Part shown: positions 30,873 through 35,558 of the stretch, piece after piece
Position numbering within the stretch: the first letter of the stretch is position 1
Layout of the letters: the number at the start of each line of letters is the position of its first letter
Source of the DNA: CAYSPO01 sp964432945
GTDB lineage: Bacteria > Bacillota > Clostridia > Tissierellales > Peptoniphilaceae
Direction: 5' to 3'
NCBI GenBank assembly: GCA_964432945.1
Contig: CAYSPO010000011.1
Location: forward strand, 1-35,558
DNA length: 35,558 nucleotides
Notes under the pieces: model-generated
The model's input: the letters and a program-made list of their open reading frames with translations, nothing else
The model's database searches: none
What the model was told of the DNA's origin: nothing
Program-made: the position numbers and the translations under genes

Positions 30873-32249
30873 ATGGAATATAGGATTGAGAGAGATTCAG
30901 TCGGTGAAATGAAAGTTCCCGTGAACGCCTACTATGGTATTCATAGCCAAAGGGCTAAAGAAAACTTTGATATAACAGGCAGGAGAATTAATTCTAAGCT
31001 TATAGTTTCATTTGCTTATGTAAAAAAAGCTGCTGCAATAGTTAATTGGCAAGATGAAAAGCTGAGTACAGAATATAAAGATGCAATATGCCAGGCTTGT
31101 GATGAAATAATTTCTGGAAATTTACATGATAATTTTATTGTTGATCCATTCCAAGGTGGAGCAGGTACTTCTACAAATATGAATGCCAACGAAGTTATTG
31201 CCAACAGAGCCAATGAAATCCTAGGTTATAAATTAGGTTCAAATAAAGTTCATCCAAATGACCATTTGAATATGAGCCAGTCGACTAATGATGCTTATCC
31301 AACAGCGGCTAGGCTTGCAACTCTATCTATGATTAAAGAATTATTAGAAGATTTAGATAACTTAATTGAATCTTTATCTAAAAAACAAAAAGAGTTCGAC
31401 CTTATAATTAAAATGGGTAGAACAGAAATGCAGGATGCTATACCTATGAGGCTTGGTCAAGAATTCGGTGCTTATAAAGAAGCTCTAAAAAGAGATTCTG
31501 AAAGAATTAGATTTGCCATTGAAGATCTTTCAGTTATAAATATGGGTGCTTCTGCAATTGGAACTTCTTTAAATGTAAGTCAGTACTATAGAAAGAATAT
31601 TGTTCCTTGCCTGAGAGAGTTAACTGGATTAGATTTAATAAAAGCATTAAACCTAATTGATGCTACATCTAATGCAGATATCTTAACTGAACTATCATCT
31701 TCTCTAAAAATACTTGCAATAAATTTATCTAAAATATCCAACGATTTAAGGCTTCTTTCTTCTGGACCAAGAACAATGATTGGAGATATAAATCTTCCTT
31801 CCAAGCAAAATGGATCTTCTATTATGCCAGGAAAAGTTAATCCAGTTATACCTGAATTAATTAATCAAATAGCTTTTAGAGTTATTGGAAACGATACTAC
31901 TGTTAACTATTGTGTTGAAGGTGGTCAACTTCAATTAAATGCCTTCTTACCTATGGCCTTTCACTCAATATTTGAATCTATACAAATACTAAATAACGGT
32001 ATGAAAACGTTAAGTGTTAATTGTATTGATGGTATTAGCGCCAACACTGATAAAATGAGAGAAGACATAGAAAAATCAACAGGAATAGTAACAGCACTTG
32101 TTCCAATTATTGGGTATGAAAAATCTGCTCAAATTGCAAAAAAAGCACTAAATACAGGAAAAGGTATCTTGGAAATAGTTAGAGAAGATAAAATAATGAG
32201 CAATGATGAGATTGATAAATTATTAGAACCTATGTCTATGACAGAGTAA
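30873..32249 (+). CDS. aspA: Aspartate ammonia-lyase (aspartase)
   Basis: 458 aa. It turns L-aspartate into fumarate and ammonia. The fumarase/aspartase signature GSSIMPGKVNPVIPE is present, with GGAGTSTNMNANEVIANRA and NDHLNMSQSTNDAYPTA upstream. Sequence after the signature (LINQIAFRVIGNDTTV, EGGQLQLNAFLPMAF) follows aspartase more closely than fumarase. Ribosome site TTGGAGG. YbjQ follows in the same unit. With the nearby symporter it suggests aspartate uptake and fermentation. Confidence 0.93.
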   Translation: MEYRIERDSVGEMKVPVNAYYGIHSQRAKENFDITGRRINSKLIVSFAYVKKAAAIVNWQDEKLSTEYKDAICQACDEIISGNLHDNFIVDPFQGGAGTSTNMNANEVIANRANEILGYKLGSNKVHPNDHLNMSQSTNDAYPTAARLATLSMIKELLEDLDNLIESLSKKQKEFDLIIKMGRTEMQDAIPMRLGQEFGAYKEALKRDSERIRFAIEDLSVINMGASAIGTSLNVSQYYRKNIVPCLRELTGLDLIKALNLIDATSNADILTELSSSLKILAINLSKISNDLRLLSSGPRTMIGDINLPSKQNGSSIMPGKVNPVIPELINQIAFRVIGNDTTVNYCVEGGQLQLNAFLPMAFHSIFESIQILNNGMKTLSVNCIDGISANTDKMREDIEKSTGIVTALVPIIGYEKSAQIAKKALNTGKGILEIVREDKIMSNDEIDKLLEPMSMTE

Positions 32250-32258
32250 GGAGCATAT

Positions 32259-32573
32259 ATGCTAATAACAACAACTAATTCCATTGAAGGAAAAGAAATT
32301 GATGAGTATCTAGGAATTGTATCAGGTGAGGTAATCACAGGTATAAATTTTATTAAAGACTTTAGTGCTGGAATTAGAGACTTTATAGGTGGAAGAAGTA
32401 AATCTTACGAAGATGAAGTTATTCAAGCACGAATTGAAGCTATTAATGAAATTCAGGAAAGAGCAACTCAAATGAATTCAGATGCAGTTATTGGATGTAA
32501 GGTTGACTATGAAGTTATAGGACAATCTATGCTTATGGTAACAATTTCTGGAACTGCAGTTACCTTTAAATAG
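32259..32573 (+). CDS. YbjQ-family (UPF0145) protein
   Basis: 104 aa with the family features: TTTNSIEGKEIDEYLGIVSGEVITG at the start, a middle FIGGRSKSYEDEVIQARIEAI, then MNSDAVIGCKVDYE. Structures suggest a pentameric, possibly metal-binding protein; no reaction is known. The ribosome site TAAGGAG includes the aspA stop codon, so the two are co-transcribed. Confidence 0.93.
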   Translation: MLITTTNSIEGKEIDEYLGIVSGEVITGINFIKDFSAGIRDFIGGRSKSYEDEVIQARIEAINEIQERATQMNSDAVIGCKVDYEVIGQSMLMVTISGTAVTFK

Positions 32574-32588
32574 TTTTACCTTAAATAT

Positions 32589-32616
32589 AAAAAGGCTAGG
32601 TTAAACCTAGCCTTTT
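32589..32616. terminator. Bidirectional terminator
   Basis: Stem AAAAGGCTAGG (32590-32600) with CCTAGCCTTTT (32606-32616) and a 5 nt loop, between convergent ybjQ and the PepSY lipoprotein. Confidence 0.92.
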
Positions 32617-32622
32617 AAATAT

Positions 32623-33300
32623 TTACATAGATTTTTCTAATATTTCTCCAGTTCTTGCATCGATTTTATATTCAAAGTCATTAGTTTCATCTTCGAAAGA
32701 AACTTCGTAATAATATTTGTCGTTTTTATTTTCAAATTCAATATCTATATCATTTGCTTCATCAATGTCGATACCAGCATCTTCTAAGGCAATTCTTAAG
32801 GCATCATTACCAATGAAAAATTCATCTATTAAATCTTGCTCAAGTTCAGCTTCTATTTCTTTTTTCTCTATTTTAGAATTTTTTATTTCATAATCATAAA
32901 GGGTTCCTTCAAAATAGACATCTAAATCTACTTTATCTTCTTTTACAAGCGCAATCAATACTTTTAGTGTATCTGGACTTGTTTGTAAATCTTCTGCTGC
33001 TAAATCAATTGCTTCACTTCTAAGAGTACTTTCATCTTTTATTGATTCTTTATTTTCTGTTACATCCATTTCAGTAGACTTAAGCTCTGTTTCAGTTTCT
33101 TCAACAGGTTTTTCCTCTGTTTCTTCTACAGTATTCTTTTCAGTTTCTGTATCTTGAGCCTGTGTTTCTAGGTTTTCTGATTCATTTTCAATTACTTGTC
33201 CTACTTCTTTTTCAGTAGTTTCATTAATTTCTCCAGTAGTTTGATTACAACCGTATAACGATAAAACACTAACAGTTAATAATAGTAATATCTTTTTCAT
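32623..33300 (-). CDS. Acidic lipoprotein with PepSY-like domain
   Basis: 225 aa from ATG 33300 (GGAG 8 nt upstream; a GTG at 33309 is rejected). Signal peptide ends in lipobox SLYGC, so it should be lipid-anchored outside the cell. Residues about 25-85 are a disordered Glu/Thr-rich linker. The C-terminal half resembles PepSY domains: a helix (LRIALEDAGID) followed by YYYEVSFEDETNDFEYKIDARTGEIL. The preceding 80 residues look like a degenerate second copy. PepSY domains often inhibit proteases or bind the wall, but the role here is unknown. Confidence 0.8.
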   Translation of the reverse strand: MKKILLLLTVSVLSLYGCNQTTGEINETTEKEVGQVIENESENLETQAQDTETEKNTVEETEEKPVEETETELKSTEMDVTENKESIKDESTLRSEAIDLAAEDLQTSPDTLKVLIALVKEDKVDLDVYFEGTLYDYEIKNSKIEKKEIEAELEQDLIDEFFIGNDALRIALEDAGIDIDEANDIDIEFENKNDKYYYEVSFEDETNDFEYKIDARTGEILEKSM

Positions 33301-33358
33301 ATTAATCACTCCTTATCTTGTGCCCATATAAATATTATATCATATAGCACAATTGTTG

Positions 33359-33958
33359 TTATGCTATAGTTTTTATAGCTATTTCAATTCCTTTTATTAT
33401 ATTTTCTAAAGTCATTGATGGCGTGTTTCTCTTATCAATAACTTGTTCTAATATAAAAGGAACATGAATAAATCCAGCTTTTATATCTAAGTTATTCTTC
33501 TTTATATAATAAAGAACTGAATATAAAACATCATTACATACAAACGTTCCTGCTGTGTAAGAAAGTTCAGCTGGGATTCCAGCATTTTTTATATTATCAA
33601 CTATATCTCTGACTCCTATAGTTGAAAATAAACCGTCTTCTCCATCTTCGAATATAAGCTCATTTATTGGTCGGTTTCCTTCGTTGTCATCCATACTAGC
33701 ATCTCTGAGGTTAACCCCAATAACTTCTGGTGTTATAGATGTTCTACCTCCGGCTTGACCTATAGATATTACAGCATCTGGTTTAACTTCTTCTATTTTA
33801 TCAAAAATTAATTTAGGTGCTTTTTGAAATACTGTTGGAATTTCTAATTTAATTAATTCAACTCCATCTATTTTATCGAGATTTTTAACTACTTCGTAGG
33901 CAGGATTAATTTTTTCTCCACCAAATGGTTCAAAACCTGTAATTAAAATCTTCTTCAT
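33359..33958 (-). CDS. pcp: Pyrrolidone-carboxylate peptidase
   Basis: 199 aa C15-family cysteine peptidase that removes N-terminal pyroglutamate from peptides. ILITGFEPFGGEKINPAYEV is the family start, followed by SIGQAGGRTSITPEVIGVN (the catalytic Glu region), TAGTFVCNDVLY (catalytic Cys) and GFIHVPF (catalytic His). The ATG overlaps the carbonic anhydrase stop by 4 nt (ATGA), so the two are coupled; the pairing has no obvious metabolic reason. Confidence 0.95.
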   Translation of the reverse strand: MKKILITGFEPFGGEKINPAYEVVKNLDKIDGVELIKLEIPTVFQKAPKLIFDKIEEVKPDAVISIGQAGGRTSITPEVIGVNLRDASMDDNEGNRPINELIFEDGEDGLFSTIGVRDIVDNIKNAGIPAELSYTAGTFVCNDVLYSVLYYIKKNNLDIKAGFIHVPFILEQVIDKRNTPSMTLENIIKGIEIAIKTIA

Positions 33959-34629
33959 TCTTTATCTGCCTCTTCTTCCTCTAAACAATATTTTCTATTT
34001 GTTGTTATTTCTTTTATTATATCCGAAAATATACTGTCATAATCATAAACTGAAATAACACCTGTTCCTATCTCATAATAATAAGCCTTAAGATTAATTT
34101 CTCCTGTCTCAACTTTTTCTCTAACAAAATCATAAGTCATAAGATTATCTAACTGCTGAACAGCGTTTAATTTCTCAAGCATTATAATCTTATCTTCTTC
34201 AGGCATATTAGGATATTTATGGTTTATATAATCTGAAATTGAAATACTTTGACTAATCCATTCACTAGTATAAGGTAATTTTTCTTTATAGTCATCTAAT
34301 TTTCTCATAGCAGCACACCCACCGCAATTAGAATGACCACAAACTATAATATTATCAACTTCCAAAACACATACTGCATATTCTATTGCCGATACTGCAG
34401 AAGGATGCTCATCAGGTTCATCTTGCCTTGGCACTATATTTGCAACATTTCTTAAATGAAATATTTCTCCAGCTTTTGCTTGCAGAAGTGTTTCCGAATC
34501 TATCCTTGAATCAGAACAAGAAATAAACAAGGTATGAGGATTTTGGGAATGCTTTAATTTCTGATAGAAATCCTTGTTAAATTCATATTCCATTTCTTTA
34601 AACTTTTGTATTCTCTTTTTCAAATCCAT
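33955..34629 (-). CDS. Beta-class carbonic anhydrase
   Basis: 224 aa zinc enzyme interconverting CO2 and bicarbonate. Zinc and active-site residues are in LFISCSDSRID (Cys, Asp, Arg), LRNVANIVP and CGHSNCGGCAAM (His, Cys). The C-terminus is typical. I prefer the ATG at 34629 because GGAG (within the ATGGAG of the first ATG at 34641) lies 6 nt before it. Overlaps pcp by 4 nt. Confidence 0.94.
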   Translation of the reverse strand: MDLKKRIQKFKEMEYEFNKDFYQKLKHSQNPHTLFISCSDSRIDSETLLQAKAGEIFHLRNVANIVPRQDEPDEHPSAVSAIEYAVCVLEVDNIIVCGHSNCGGCAAMRKLDDYKEKLPYTSEWISQSISISDYINHKYPNMPEEDKIIMLEKLNAVQQLDNLMTYDFVREKVETGEINLKAYYYEIGTGVISVYDYDSIFSDIIKEITTNRKYCLEEEEADKE

Positions 34630-34729
34630 ACTTTTCTCCATTTCATAGACTTTATTAATGATAATCTAAAATATACCATACTTGGCCTTATAAATTCATT
34701 AAGGAAAATATAGTCACATAGATGAAAAG

Positions 34730-35558
34730 TTAAATCTCAACTTCCATATAATGAATTATAAGTTCTAGTAAATTTCCTCTTTCATCTAATCCTAAAAATA
34801 CTGGATATGAGCCAATATTATTAAAAGGCAAGGAAATTATAGGAATAGAATAGTTTTTATCTTCTAGTTCATAAAAAGCAAAATTGATTTTGTTTTTATT
34901 ACAATTTGGAAACATATCTTTGGATTTATTTAATTTTTCTAAAAACATATCATCATACCAATTAAGATCTGGATTCTTCGTTTGAAAATCACTAATTTCA
35001 TTAATATACTTTTCTTTAGTTTCAATGTCCATTATTCCCACAAATCCACTTGCTGAAGAAAATCCAAAAAGATATTCAGACTTTATTTTTTCAAGTTTCT
35101 CCCTTCCTTGTAATGCTTGTATATATTCTGTGGGCCTATTTTCAGAAAACTTAACTCTTGTATTTGAGCTAAAGCAATCTTTATCTCGGCTTTCTATAAT
35201 GAGTGTTTCAACTTTAAATTCCCCTACACTCGCTGGCTTAATGTATGCTGGTAAATCCCAGCTTATACCTGATACTGGATCGCAAACTAAAAAGTATTCA
35301 TTATGTAATTTTATATATCCTTGGTCTACAACCTTAATAATATCTCCATCTTCATTTTCATATCTATTTTTCTTGACCTTTTCATACTGATCCCAGTAAT
35401 TTATTTTAGATTGCAAATATTTCTTTTTATCTTCAAACTGTCTTAACCAATCTTCTTCTAAATCTATCTTATCGATAACTTGAACTGTTTCATTGATATT
35501 AGCAAACTCATTTTCTCTATTATTAAACAATCTATTAAAAATATTTTTAAAAGCCAAT
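34730..35558 (-). CDS. DUF4241-like protein, N-terminus at window edge
   Basis: At least 275 aa; the reading frame runs to the window edge, where the only start candidate is a TTG at 35557, so the true start may lie outside. FGFSSASGFVGIMDIETKEKY and, near the end, NNIGSYPVFLGLDERGNLLELIIHY resemble the DUF4241 pattern (a GxSxxxGxxxMD stretch and a SYPVxxGxDxxGxxxELxxxF stretch). The N-terminal 120 residues are charged and not recognised. No function is known. 34642-34729 holds only AT-rich spacer. The call is a family match by eye. Confidence 0.55.
   Translation of the reverse strand, partial: LAFKNIFNRLFNNRENEFANINETVQVIDKIDLEEDWLRQFEDKKKYLQSKINYWDQYEKVKKNRYENEDGDIIKVVDQGYIKLHNEYFLVCDPVSGISWDLPAYIKPASVGEFKVETLIIESRDKDCFSSNTRVKFSENRPTEYIQALQGREKLEKIKSEYLFGFSSASGFVGIMDIETKEKYINEISDFQTKNPDLNWYDDMFLEKLNKSKDMFPNCNKNKINFAFYELEDKNYSIPIISLPFNNIGSYPVFLGLDERGNLLELIIHYMEVEI

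Noticed and set aside
1..35558. CRISPR array, IS element, prophage, tRNA or rRNA
   Set aside because: No direct-repeat/spacer pattern, transposase, integrase, cloverleaf or rRNA-like sequence noticed on either strand by eye.

Overview
The window looks like a chromosomal segment from an AT-rich anaerobic Firmicute, most likely of the Tissierellia/Peptoniphilus-Anaerococcus type. The basis is the low-GC codon use, strong AGGAGG-type ribosome sites, two small ferredoxins, a double-cubane/2-hydroxyacyl-CoA-dehydratase-like protein, a YedE selenium-transport cluster, and the Bacillus/Clostridium gene order yaaO-tmk-yaaQ-holB-yaaT-(yabB)-rsmI. The genus is inferred. I saw no rRNA, tRNA, CRISPR array, insertion sequence or phage gene. 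Two runs of exactly 100 N (2541-2640 and 6935-7034) are assembly gaps that break ftsE and the acpS/nnr pair.

Layout. 1-2.7 kb (minus strand): ftsE-ftsX-pcsB-like cell-division hydrolase module, with a C39-like peptidase domain on the hydrolase. 2.9-4.7 kb (plus): 5-formyl-THF cyclo-ligase followed by a CofE-like gamma-glutamyl ligase. 4.8-9.9 kb (minus): a very compact run made of a RelA/SpoT-domain protein, MTA/SAH deaminase, acpS, nnr, alr and mazF, with most junctions overlapping. 10-12.2 kb: secreted subtilase with three cell-wall-binding (CWB2) repeats. 12.3-18.3 kb (minus): the yaaO-tmk-darA-holB-ricT-trmN6-rsmI locus with two ferredoxins inserted. 18.3 kb (plus): FMN-binding lipoprotein. 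18.8-19.8 kb (minus): membrane-anchored beta-lactamase-fold serine hydrolase. 19.96-24.07 kb (plus): bofA-like gene, ctc/L25, pepA, and a birA-bioY biotin operon with a BirA-type operator. 24.1-29.8 kb (minus): ogt, double-cubane reductase-like gene, yedK, the yedE-tusA-DUF3343 selenium operon and a dicarboxylate/amino-acid symporter. 30.2-32.6 kb (plus): flavin reductase and aspA-ybjQ. 32.6 kb to the end (minus): PepSY-type lipoprotein, carbonic anhydrase-pcp, and a partial DUF4241-like protein.

The genes suggest an amino-acid-fermenting anaerobe: aspartate/dicarboxylate uptake and aspartase, peptidases (PepA, Pcp, the surface subtilase), low-potential iron-sulfur proteins and selenium handling. 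The observations most worth pursuing are the CofE-like ligase beside a folate enzyme, the long and divergent RelA/SpoT-domain protein heading an operon that ends in an antitoxin-less mazF, the C39-type FtsEX hydrolase, and several promoter-overlapping palindromes. I found no clearly new multi-gene system; the strongest candidates are unusual combinations of known families.
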